Below are positions 52,198-58,703 of a DNA stretch of 64,000 bases, one piece after another (positions within the stretch are counted from its first letter, which is position 1; every line of letters begins with the position of its first letter). The notes below the pieces were generated by a model. That model saw only the letters and a list, made by a program, of their open reading frames with translations. It ran no database searches and was not told where the DNA came from. A program made the translations under genes and the position numbers. The stretch is from Ramlibacter sp. WS9 (lineage in GTDB: Bacteria > Pseudomonadota > Gammaproteobacteria > Burkholderiales > Burkholderiaceae_C): positions 34,441 to 98,440 of the forward strand of contig NZ_RKMB01000024.1 of the NCBI RefSeq assembly GCF_003797765.1, written 5' to 3'.

Positions 52198-52731
52198 TCA
52201 GGACGCGGGCATGTGGGAATGGACTGCCGCGGCGAACTCGTCCGCTGTGTGGGCGCTGTGGACCTGCCGCAGCATCCCCTCGGCCCGCGAAACCGCCACC
52301 TGAAAATCACGGAGGTTACGCGCGGCTTCGATCCGAAGGCACAGCTCTTGGGCGTTCGGCCCCACCAAGTCCGTCAAACGCCGGCTGGCGAAGCGCTGCG
52401 CTTCGGCCAGTGTCATGGCGGGCGCAAGCGCCCCAGGGCCGGAGGCCGGACTGAGCGGGGCGGGCGCGGAAGCCCGAGCCGGTACGTGATGAGCAGGGGC
52501 CGCCGCGCCGGGCTCGATGAAGCCCTGGTCCGACAGCTGGGTCAGCAGCTCGTTCGTGTCGCCCAGCATCTGCGACAGTTGCGCCAGATCGTCGAAGGTC
52601 TTCTTGCCGTCGACCAGGATCAGCAGGGAGCGCAGCTTGGGCCCGAGGCCGTGCTGGCGGGTGGCGATGGCTTCAATGCCCTTGGCCGACTTGTGATAGA
52701 CGACGTTCTTTTGGATCACGCACACTCCCAT
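52198..52731 (-). CDS. conserved hypothetical protein
   Basis: This 177-residue soluble protein is not one I can name. The N-terminal 75 residues (ending LLTQLSDQGFIEP) have a helix-rich pattern that could be a winged helix: KLRSLLILVDGKKTFDDLAQL recalls PilZ/response-output-associated domains, shown here by its core LLILVDGKKTFDDL. A Pro/Ala linker (about 76-105) and a helical C-terminal part follow. No signal peptide or membrane helix is seen. GTG at 52719, after GGGAG, is a possible later start. It converges on the symporter gene (13 bp apart). Confidence 0.6.
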   Translation of the reverse strand: MGVCVIQKNVVYHKSAKGIEAIATRQHGLGPKLRSLLILVDGKKTFDDLAQLSQMLGDTNELLTQLSDQGFIEPGAAAPAHHVPARASAPAPLSPASGPGALAPAMTLAEAQRFASRRLTDLVGPNAQELCLRIEAARNLRDFQVAVSRAEGMLRQVHSAHTADEFAAAVHSHMPAS

Positions 52732-52879
52732 TTGCTTTTGTCAGTTCAGTGTAAGTTTTCGTGGATGCCAAGGCTAGTGGGTGTTTCACCTCAATCCGTT
52801 TAGCTTGCAACGCGAGGCTACACCCGGCTTGCCCGGCCGTTGGCGATTTGCCGGGTAATCCCTGAGGGGGTTTACATCC

Positions 52880-52893
52880 AAGCTCGCGAGCTT
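52880..52893. promoter_or_regulatory. 14-bp perfect palindrome before the membrane/TPR gene pair
   Basis: AAGCTCGCGAGCTT is a perfect palindrome, flanked by TTACA on the left and TGTAA on the right, 31 bp before the ATG at 52925. It may be an operator or an RNA hairpin. Confidence 0.3.
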
Positions 52894-52924
52894 TGTAAGG
52901 GTCGAGTAAGCCCGGGTTCGAACC

Positions 52925-53251
52925 ATGAAGGACACAGACAACGCGGGGGACAGTTTGCTAACTTTCGTGAGCGTCATCAAGCTCCTTTCGGAGATTGCAT
53001 TGCTGGCTTTGGTCGGGCAGGGCGTACTGGGGTTGCTGGTGGGCGCCAGGCGCGAGCAGAACCTGTTCTACCAGTTGCTGCAGATCATGACGCGGCCCTT
53101 CGTCTCCACAGCGCGTCTCATCACTCCCAGGGCCGTGATCGACCGCCACGTCCCGATCGTCGCCTTCCTGCTGCTTTCCTTCGTCTGGATCGCGGCCACC
53201 TTCACCAAGATCAGCATCTGCGTGCGGATCGGTGTGGAACTGTGCAAATGA
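52925..53251 (+). CDS. small membrane protein of unknown function
   Basis: This is a 108-residue protein with two hydrophobic segments, at about 18-40 (LLSEIALLALVGQGVLGLLVG) and 76-95 (VPIVAFLLLSFVWIAATF), with a basic loop between them. No known domain is recognised. ATG at 52925 has no strong Shine-Dalgarno site. Its last codons overlap the TPR gene start (ATGA), so the two products are probably made in step, and the TPR protein may attach to the membrane through this partner. Confidence 0.6.
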   Translation: MKDTDNAGDSLLTFVSVIKLLSEIALLALVGQGVLGLLVGARREQNLFYQLLQIMTRPFVSTARLITPRAVIDRHVPIVAFLLLSFVWIAATFTKISICVRIGVELCK

Positions 53252-53826
53252 TGCGCGCGCTGCGTTACCGGGGTTCGAAGTGGAGGGCGATGGCGCTCCT
53301 GGTTGTTGGCCAGCGCACCGCTGCAGCGCGCGTGTTCCGCACGATGATGGTCGAGTTCCCGGCGGACCCGTACGCACTGGCCAGCCTCGCGCACATGCAG
53401 GCGCAGGACGGCGACCGCAGGTCGGCGATGGAGAGCTTGGAGCAGCTTGTGGGGCTGGACCCAGGCGAAGGCCGCCACTGGTTCAATCTCGGCTTCGTGC
53501 TCGAAGAGCTTGGGGAGTACGAGCGTGCGCTCGAAGCACTCCGCCGCGCCACCCAGCTGCGGCCCGAGCTCGATCGTGCGTGGTATGGCCTTGGCCTGGT
53601 TCTGATCCGGCTGCAGCGCCTCGATGAAGCCGTCGCCGCCTTGAAACAAAACACCAGATTGCAACCGATGAGCCCGTACGGCTGGTACCAGCTGGCCCGG
53701 GTTCATATCGACCGGCAGGAGCCCGATGAGGCGGTGAAGATCATTCGCCACCTCAAGGGGTTCGAGCCGAAAGTGGCAGCTCAATTGGAGCGGGAAACCG
53801 GGCTGGTGACGGCGCCGGTGCTCTGA
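53248..53826 (+). CDS. tetratricopeptide repeat protein
   Basis: This is a 192-residue protein with about four to five TPR helix pairs, seen in the spacing of W/L-G-Y-A-P positions: ADPYALASLAHMQAQDGDRR, RHWFNLGFVLEELGEYERA, RAWYGLGLVLIRLQRLDEA and PYGWYQLARVHIDRQEPDEA. TPR proteins are scaffolds; the partner is unknown, most simply the small membrane protein encoded just before it. No signal peptide is seen. It lies between the two paralogous symporters. Confidence 0.75.
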   Translation: MMRALRYRGSKWRAMALLVVGQRTAAARVFRTMMVEFPADPYALASLAHMQAQDGDRRSAMESLEQLVGLDPGEGRHWFNLGFVLEELGEYERALEALRRATQLRPELDRAWYGLGLVLIRLQRLDEAVAALKQNTRLQPMSPYGWYQLARVHIDRQEPDEAVKIIRHLKGFEPKVAAQLERETGLVTAPVL

Positions 53827-53930
53827 GGCAATTGAGCTGGCATTCCTGGGGCGCGGCCTGGTTGCAGGTTGCGGGTTCGCCCGCAGTGGTCGCGAAAAAG
53901 CCCGCAAGGGCGCTTTTGAGGAGCTGAGCG

Positions 53931-54188
53931 ATGCAATTGACCGACAGGCACCAGGAGTACTGGCGCAAGACCTTGAGGATCACGGCGATTCTCCTGGCAA
54001 TCTGGTTCGTCGTGACCTTCGTGGTGAGTTACTACGCACGCGAACTGAGTTTCAACTTCTTCGGCTGGCCATTCAGTTTCTGGATGGGCGCCCAGGGCGC
54101 CCTGGTGATCTACATACTGATCATCGGGTTCTACGCCAGGTACATGGGCAAGCTCGACATCGAGTACGGTGTTGAAGAGGAGGACTGA
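53931..54188 (+). CDS. DUF4212 sodium/solute symporter small subunit
   Basis: This is an 85-residue protein with two transmembrane helices (about 14-35 and 46-70) and the DUF4212 pattern YWRKTLRITAILLAIWFVVTF ... GWPFSFWMGAQGALVIYI. It is the small partner of VC_2705-type symporters. An acidic tail EYGVEEED closes it. The large subunit starts 2 bp after its stop. GAGGAG stands eight bases before its ATG. Confidence 0.88.
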   Translation: MQLTDRHQEYWRKTLRITAILLAIWFVVTFVVSYYARELSFNFFGWPFSFWMGAQGALVIYILIIGFYARYMGKLDIEYGVEEED

Positions 54189-54190
54189 TC

Positions 54191-56326
54191 ATGGCTGGAA
54201 TGTTTGACGTCAAGGCCGGCACGTCCGGCGCCGCGGCCACCGCCGCGTTCAAGAAGAACCTGAACAAGGTTTACAAGTGGTACACCGGGGGATTCCTGGT
54301 GTTCCTTGTCTTTCTCGCCATCTTTGAACAGATGGGCCTTTCGCGGCAGTGGATCGGGATGATCTTCCTTCTGGCCACGGTCGGCCTGTACGCCGGCATC
54401 GGCATCATGAGCCGCACGACGGACGCCGCCGAGTACTACGTGGCGGGACGAAGAGTGCCTGCCATGTACAACGGCATGGCGACAGGCGCCGACTGGATGT
54501 CAGCGGCGTCTTTCATCGGCATGGCCGGCGGCCTGTACCTGAGCGGCTACGACGGCCTGGCGTTCATCATGGGGTGGACTGGCGGCTATTGCCTGGTCGC
54601 GCTGTTCCTGGCGCCCTACATGCGCAAGTTCGGCCAATTCACCGTGCCCGACTTCCTGGGCGAGCGCTACGGCGGCCACGTCCCGCGTTTCATCGGGATC
54701 GTTGCGGCCATCCTGTGTTCGTTCACCTATGTCGTGGCGCAGATCTACGGCGTTGGCCTGATCACGGCGCGCATGGTCAACGTGCAGTTCGAGGTAGGCA
54801 TTTTCCTCGGGCTGGGCGGCATCCTGGTTTGCTCCTTCCTTGGCGGCATGCGCGCGGTGACGTGGACGCAGGTGGCGCAGTACATCATCCTGATCGTGGC
54901 CTACATGATCCCGGTGGTGTGGCTGGCGGTGAAGCAGACCAGCGTTCCGGTGCCGCAGGCGGTTTACGGCTATCAGCTGGAAAAAGTCACGGCCAAGGAA
55001 AAGCTGCTCGCCAACGACCCCAAGGAGCTCGAAGTCCGCGAGATCTTCAAGAAGCGCTCGGCCGACCTGGCTGAGAAGCTGAAGAACCCAGGCCCCGCGC
55101 TGGCTGCGGACAAGGCTGCCGCCACGAAGAAGCTGGAGGACCTGAAGGCCGCCAATGCGATGGGGTCGCAAGTCTCCGCCGCCGAGAAGGAGCTTGCGGC
55201 AGTGCCCAAGGACGAGGCTGCAGCCAAGGTTGCATGGACGCGCGCGAAGGCGGCGGCGGACACCAAGTCCAAACCGTTGAATGGGATGCCACCCCACGCC
55301 AACCAGTTTGCCGGCGATCCCAAGGGTGATGCGGCGGCGCAGAAGACCTACGACACCTCGCGGCGCAACTTCCTCGCCCTGATCTTCTGCCTGATGGTGG
55401 GTACGGCGGCGCTGCCCCACATCCTGATGCGCTACTACACCACGCCCAGCGTGAAGGAGGCGCGGGAGTCGGTGACCTGGTCGCTGTTCTTCATCTTCCT
55501 GCTTTACTTCACGGCGCCTGCGTTGGCCGTGCTGGCAAAGTATGAGGTGTTCCACGTACTGATCGGCACGCCGATCGACCAGCTACCGGCGTGGATCGCA
55601 TCCTGGAACAAGGTCGACCCGACGCTGATGTCCATCACGGACATCAACAAGGACGGCATCCTCCAGCTCAACGAGATGAGCATCGGCGGCGACATCATCG
55701 TGCTGGCCACCCCGGAGATCGGCGGCTTGCCGTACGTGATCTCAGGCCTCGTGGCGGCGGGCGGGCTGGCTGCTGCGCTTTCGACGGCGGACGGGCTCCT
55801 GTTGACGATCGCCAATGCGCTGAGCCACGACCTGTACTACAAGATGATCGACCCAAATGCGTCCACCGCCCGTCGGGTGACCATTTCCAAGATGCTCCTG
55901 CTGGTGGTGGCCCTGTGCGCGGCATTTGTCGCGGCGCAGAAACCGGCTGACATCCTGTTCCTGGTGTCCGCGGCCTTCTCGTTTGGCGCCGCGGCGTTCT
56001 TCCCGGTGCTCGTCCTGGGCATCTTCTGGAAGCGGGCCAACCGGATGGGTGCCTCCTTTGGCATGGTGGCGGGCCTGGGCATCACGGTGTACTACATGGT
56101 GATGAACCAGCCCTGGCTGCGCGGCATCTTTGGCGTGACGTCGCCGGTTGACCTCTGGTTCGGGATCCTGCCGATCTCGGCAGGCGTGTTCGGCGTGCCG
56201 GTGGGGATCGCGGTGATCATCGTCGTCAGCTTGCTGACGCCGGCACCCAGCAAGCACATCCAGGAACTGGTGGATCACGTGCGCTACCCAAGCCTGAAGG
56301 GCACGGCCAAGAGCCTGGTGCACTAG
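54191..56326 (+). CDS. sodium:solute symporter large subunit, VC_2705 family
   Basis: This is a 711-residue symporter paralogous to that at 50130. It has the same helices and motifs (SFTYVVAQIYGVGLITARM, SGLVAAGGLAAALSTADGLL), a Lys/Ala-rich charged insertion at about residues 260-390 and an EF-hand loop DINKDGILQLNE at 484-495. It is paired with the DUF4212 small subunit directly upstream, so this is the complete two-gene form. The substrate is unknown; organic acids are likely by family analogy. A terminator follows at 56345. Confidence 0.88.
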   Translation: MAGMFDVKAGTSGAAATAAFKKNLNKVYKWYTGGFLVFLVFLAIFEQMGLSRQWIGMIFLLATVGLYAGIGIMSRTTDAAEYYVAGRRVPAMYNGMATGADWMSAASFIGMAGGLYLSGYDGLAFIMGWTGGYCLVALFLAPYMRKFGQFTVPDFLGERYGGHVPRFIGIVAAILCSFTYVVAQIYGVGLITARMVNVQFEVGIFLGLGGILVCSFLGGMRAVTWTQVAQYIILIVAYMIPVVWLAVKQTSVPVPQAVYGYQLEKVTAKEKLLANDPKELEVREIFKKRSADLAEKLKNPGPALAADKAAATKKLEDLKAANAMGSQVSAAEKELAAVPKDEAAAKVAWTRAKAAADTKSKPLNGMPPHANQFAGDPKGDAAAQKTYDTSRRNFLALIFCLMVGTAALPHILMRYYTTPSVKEARESVTWSLFFIFLLYFTAPALAVLAKYEVFHVLIGTPIDQLPAWIASWNKVDPTLMSITDINKDGILQLNEMSIGGDIIVLATPEIGGLPYVISGLVAAGGLAAALSTADGLLLTIANALSHDLYYKMIDPNASTARRVTISKMLLLVVALCAAFVAAQKPADILFLVSAAFSFGAAAFFPVLVLGIFWKRANRMGASFGMVAGLGITVYYMVMNQPWLRGIFGVTSPVDLWFGILPISAGVFGVPVGIAVIIVVSLLTPAPSKHIQELVDHVRYPSLKGTAKSLVH

Positions 56327-56344
56327 AAGTCGGCGTTTCGAATC

Positions 56345-56376
56345 AGCCCCGGGGCCTCCAGGCGCCGGGGCTTTTT
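56345..56376 (+). terminator. rho-independent terminator after symporter
   Basis: AGCCCCGG (56345-56352) pairs with CCGGGGCT (56365-56372), followed by TTTTT. It closes the DUF4212-symporter operon, 19 bp after the stop. Confidence 0.85.
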
Positions 56377-56391
56377 ACGTCCTGAAGAGCG

Positions 56392-56805
56392 TCATTCGGT
56401 ATCGGTGATCACCCATTTGCGGGTGCACTTGCGGCAGCAAACCTGCGTTTCGGCGCCGCCGTGGTTGGTCGCGACCACCGAGAAGCGCCCATACGTCCCG
56501 CAATCGGGGCAATTCGCCTGGTTGGCGATCCCCTCGGCGCGCATCAGGAGGTACAGGTAGCGGCGCAGCGCCCACAGGCCGATGGTGGCGCATACCACGA
56601 CGAACAGCACGTTGGTCAGCTGGTCCTCGGTTGAGGCGCCTCGAAAAGCCTCGATGCTGCTCAGCAGGCCAATCACCGAGAGGAAGCACAGCAGCATGTA
56701 GGCATGGCACGAGAGCAGTTCGCGCTCGTACCACTTGCGAAACCCGGCCCGGCCTATGCCATCGGCCAGCCTCGAGGGGAGCCCGTCATCCGACATCGGT
56801 TTCAT
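56392..56805 (-). CDS. membrane protein with C-terminal zinc ribbon, unknown function
   Basis: This is a 137-residue protein. Two hydrophobic helices lie at about residues 34-51 and 64-84. The C-terminal 45 residues carry two Cys pairs in NCPDCGTYGRF and CCRKCTRKW, a zinc-ribbon layout. No family is recognised. It might be a small membrane-bound metal- or nucleic-acid-contacting protein. It converges on the symporter operon and ends 16 bp past the terminator. Confidence 0.6.
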   Translation of the reverse strand: MKPMSDDGLPSRLADGIGRAGFRKWYERELLSCHAYMLLCFLSVIGLLSSIEAFRGASTEDQLTNVLFVVVCATIGLWALRRYLYLLMRAEGIANQANCPDCGTYGRFSVVATNHGGAETQVCCRKCTRKWVITDTE

Positions 56806-56929
56806 CGGCAGATCATCGCAAAAGTGCCGCTTGCTGTGGAAACCGGGAACCCGGTAACCGGAAAGGCTCTACCCACCGCATGAATGCGGCCGGGCCGGTT
56901 CGTGGGAGGGCGCGCAAGCCAGTTCTGGC

Positions 56930-56935
56930 TATAAT
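56930..56935 (+). promoter_or_regulatory. -10 element of the rpsF operon promoter
   Basis: A perfect TATAAT hexamer lies about 95 bp before the rpsF ATG; a -35 hexamer at the expected position (56907-56912) is weak. Transcription would start near 56942 and leave a leader of about 88 bases. Confidence 0.55.
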
Positions 56936-56950
56936 CGTGGGCTTTCCCTT

Positions 56951-57010
56951 GCCACACCACATCTGACGCTGTGGGTGGCTGCTTATTAGCCGTAGCCGCG
57001 AAGGCGCGGC
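56951..57010 (+). other. rpsF leader RNA, candidate S6:S18 autoregulatory structure
   Basis: Two hairpins are seen: GCCAC-A-CCACA/TGTGG-GTGGC (56951-56961 with 56970-56979, one bulged A) and GCCGCG-AAGG-CGCGGC (56995-57010), with TAGCCGTAGCCG between them. The S6:S18 complex is known to bind rpsF leaders with a CCG-bearing bulge in many bacteria. The match here is by position and structure only. Confidence 0.4.
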
Positions 57011-57029
57011 GCAACCCTCAAGGAGTCTT

Positions 57030-57395
57030 ATGCGTCATTACGAAATCATCTTGCTGATCCACCCGGACCAGAGCGAACAGGTTCCGGCCATGCTGGAGCG
57101 CTACAAGGGCATGATCACCGCCGGCGGCGGCAAGATCCACCGCGTTGAAGACTGGGGCCGCCGCCAGCTGGCCTACCAGATCAACAAGCTCGCCAAGGCC
57201 CACTACCTGTGCGTGAACATCGAGGCCGACCAGCCCGTGATGGCCGAACTGGAACACGCTTTCCGCTTCAACGACGCCGTGCTGCGCCACCTGACCGTGG
57301 TGCGCAAGAAGGCCGATACCGGCCCGTCTTCGATGATGAAGACCGTCGAGCGCGAAGAAGCCCGCAAGACCCAGCAGGCGGAGTACCAGTCGTAA
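57030..57395 (+). CDS. rpsF: 30S ribosomal protein S6
   Basis: This is a 121-residue S6, beginning MRHYEIILLIHPDQSEQVP and with RVEDWGRRQLAYQINKLAKAHYL (core WGRRQLAYQI) at residues 43-62. It binds S18 in the 30S platform. AAGGAG stands before its ATG. It leads the rpsF-priB-rpsR-rplI operon; the order is standard for beta- and gamma-proteobacteria. Confidence 0.97.
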   Translation: MRHYEIILLIHPDQSEQVPAMLERYKGMITAGGGKIHRVEDWGRRQLAYQINKLAKAHYLCVNIEADQPVMAELEHAFRFNDAVLRHLTVVRKKADTGPSSMMKTVEREEARKTQQAEYQS

Positions 57396-57412
57396 GCGGC
57401 TGACGCCGGAGA

Positions 57413-57697
57413 GTGAACCAGCTCGTTTTGAGCGCCCGTATCGCCCAGGCAGGAGCCATGCGATACACCCCCGCCGGGTTGCCGGCCCTGGATTTCAGCC
57501 TCGAACACGAGTCGGAAGTCACCGAAGCAGGGCAACCCAGGCAGGTGAAAGTGGCGATCAGGGCGGTGGCTTTTGGCAGCATGGCCGAGACGCTCGGCAA
57601 GCAGTCCATCGGCAGCAACTGGCAGTTCACAGGATTCCTGGCGACACCCCGCAACGGCAAGCACCCCGTGTTCCACATTCAGTCATTTCAAGCTTAA
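57413..57697 (+). CDS. priB: primosomal replication protein N (PriB)
   Basis: This is a 94-residue OB-fold protein that joins PriA and DnaT for replication restart. It starts with GTG at 57413 (NQLVLSARIAQAGAMRYTP), typical of PriB, which is related to SSB. The middle part HESEVTEAGQPRQVKVAI and the end GKHPVFHIQSF agree with the family. It lies between rpsF and rpsR as in E. coli. Confidence 0.93.
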   Translation: MNQLVLSARIAQAGAMRYTPAGLPALDFSLEHESEVTEAGQPRQVKVAIRAVAFGSMAETLGKQSIGSNWQFTGFLATPRNGKHPVFHIQSFQA

Positions 57698-57758
57698 TTC
57701 GTTCAATTTTTTTGCGGGACAGACCTTCAGCTCTGTCCCCAACTGATCAGGAGATCAC

Positions 57759-58040
57759 ATGGCCACGTTCAAGAAATTCAACAAGGACAAGCGTCCGAAG
57801 CGCAACACCCAGTCGCTGCTGTTCAAGCGCAAGCGCTTCTGCCGCTTCACCGTCGCCGGCGTCGAGGAAATCGACTACAAGGACGTCGACACCCTGCGCG
57901 ACTTCATCGCCGAAAACGGCAAGATCATCCCGGCCCGCCTGACCGGCACCCGCGCGATCTACCAGCGTCAACTCAACACCGCCATCAAGCGCGCTCGCTT
58001 CCTGGCCCTGGTCCCGTACACGGACCAGCACCGCATCTAA
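57759..58040 (+). CDS. rpsR: 30S ribosomal protein S18
   Basis: This is a 93-residue S18 with KRKRFCRFTVAGVEEIDYKD, KIIPARLTGTRAIYQRQL and the end LVPYTD. The first 16 residues are very basic, a little longer than in E. coli (75). It pairs with S6. GGAG stands before the ATG. Confidence 0.96.
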   Translation: MATFKKFNKDKRPKRNTQSLLFKRKRFCRFTVAGVEEIDYKDVDTLRDFIAENGKIIPARLTGTRAIYQRQLNTAIKRARFLALVPYTDQHRI

Positions 58041-58052
58041 GGGGCCAAGAAC

Positions 58053-58505
58053 ATGCAAGTTATCCTGCTCGACAAAGTCCTGAACGTCGGCGCTCTCGGT
58101 GAGATCGTCAAGGTCAAAGACGGCTACGCCCGCAACTTCCTGATTCCCCAAAAGCTCGCCCGCCGCGCCACCGAAGCCAACAAGGCCGAATTCGAAGCCA
58201 AGCGCGTCGAACTCGAGAAGGCAGCGGCTGCCAAGCTGGCCGAGATGCAAGCGCAAGGCGAGAAGCTCGCCGGCACGACCATCAAGCTGACGCAGAAGGC
58301 CGGCGTTGACGGCCGCCTGTTCGGCTCGGTCACCAACTTCGACGTCGCCGAAGAACTGGCCAAGCAAGGCTACAAGGTCGCCAAGGCCCAGGTTCGCATG
58401 CCCAATGGCCCGATCAAGACCGTCGGCGACAGCACTGTCTCCGTGGCCCTGCACACGGACGTCGTGGTCGACATCAACGTCACCGTGTACGGCGAAACGG
58501 CTTAA
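58053..58505 (+). CDS. rplI: 50S ribosomal protein L9
   Basis: This is a 150-residue L9. The N-domain has MQVILLDKVLNVGALGEIV and the L9 signature KDGYARNFLIPQKLARRAT; a long helix connects to the C-domain with GRLFGSVTNFDVAEEL. It ends the ribosomal operon and is followed by a strong terminator. Confidence 0.97.
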   Translation: MQVILLDKVLNVGALGEIVKVKDGYARNFLIPQKLARRATEANKAEFEAKRVELEKAAAAKLAEMQAQGEKLAGTTIKLTQKAGVDGRLFGSVTNFDVAEELAKQGYKVAKAQVRMPNGPIKTVGDSTVSVALHTDVVVDINVTVYGETA

Positions 58506-58530
58506 TACAGCACAGCGCTTTGCGCAAGAA

Positions 58531-58553
58531 AAAGCCGCCCGCGGGCGGCTTTT
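58531..58553 (+). terminator. rho-independent terminator after rplI
   Basis: AAAGCCGCCC (58531-58540) and GGGCGGCTTT (58543-58552) form a near-perfect stem, followed by TTTC. A-rich sequence on the left makes it a candidate in both directions. Confidence 0.85.
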
Positions 58554-58563
58554 TCATTGGGTC

Positions 58564-58619
58564 TGTGGTTATACCGGCTGGTCCACCGGCTATCCACAGT
58601 GTTGCCCAGGAAATCCACA
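58564..58619 (+). promoter_or_regulatory. cluster of DnaA-box-like nonamers before dnaB
   Basis: Three nonamers near TTATNCACA lie within 56 bp: TGTGGTTAT (58564, reverse orientation, 7/9), CTATCCACA (58590, 8/9) and AAATCCACA (58611, 7/9). They sit about 85-140 bp before the dnaB ATG. A regulatory role of DnaA is possible; an origin is unlikely in this setting. Confidence 0.35.
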
Positions 58620-58703
58620 GCTTCTCCTGACGGTTTTGCCCAGCCTTTGTGCTGGACGTCCACAAGACGCCGCCGTAGCATCATCCATCCTTCCGAGCCG
58701 CCG

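Noticed and set aside
53870..53917. Hairpins TGCGGG-TTCG-CCCGCA and AAAAAGCCC-GCAA-GGGCGCTTTT before the DUF4212 gene, as a terminator
   Set aside because: The second stem has a bulge and only a short T-run that merges with the ribosome-binding region. It may reduce read-through, but I cannot call it a terminator with confidence.
58564..58619. Chromosomal replication origin
   Set aside because: The DnaA-like nonamers are few and weak, there is no AT-rich unwinding region, and dnaA/dnaN are not near.
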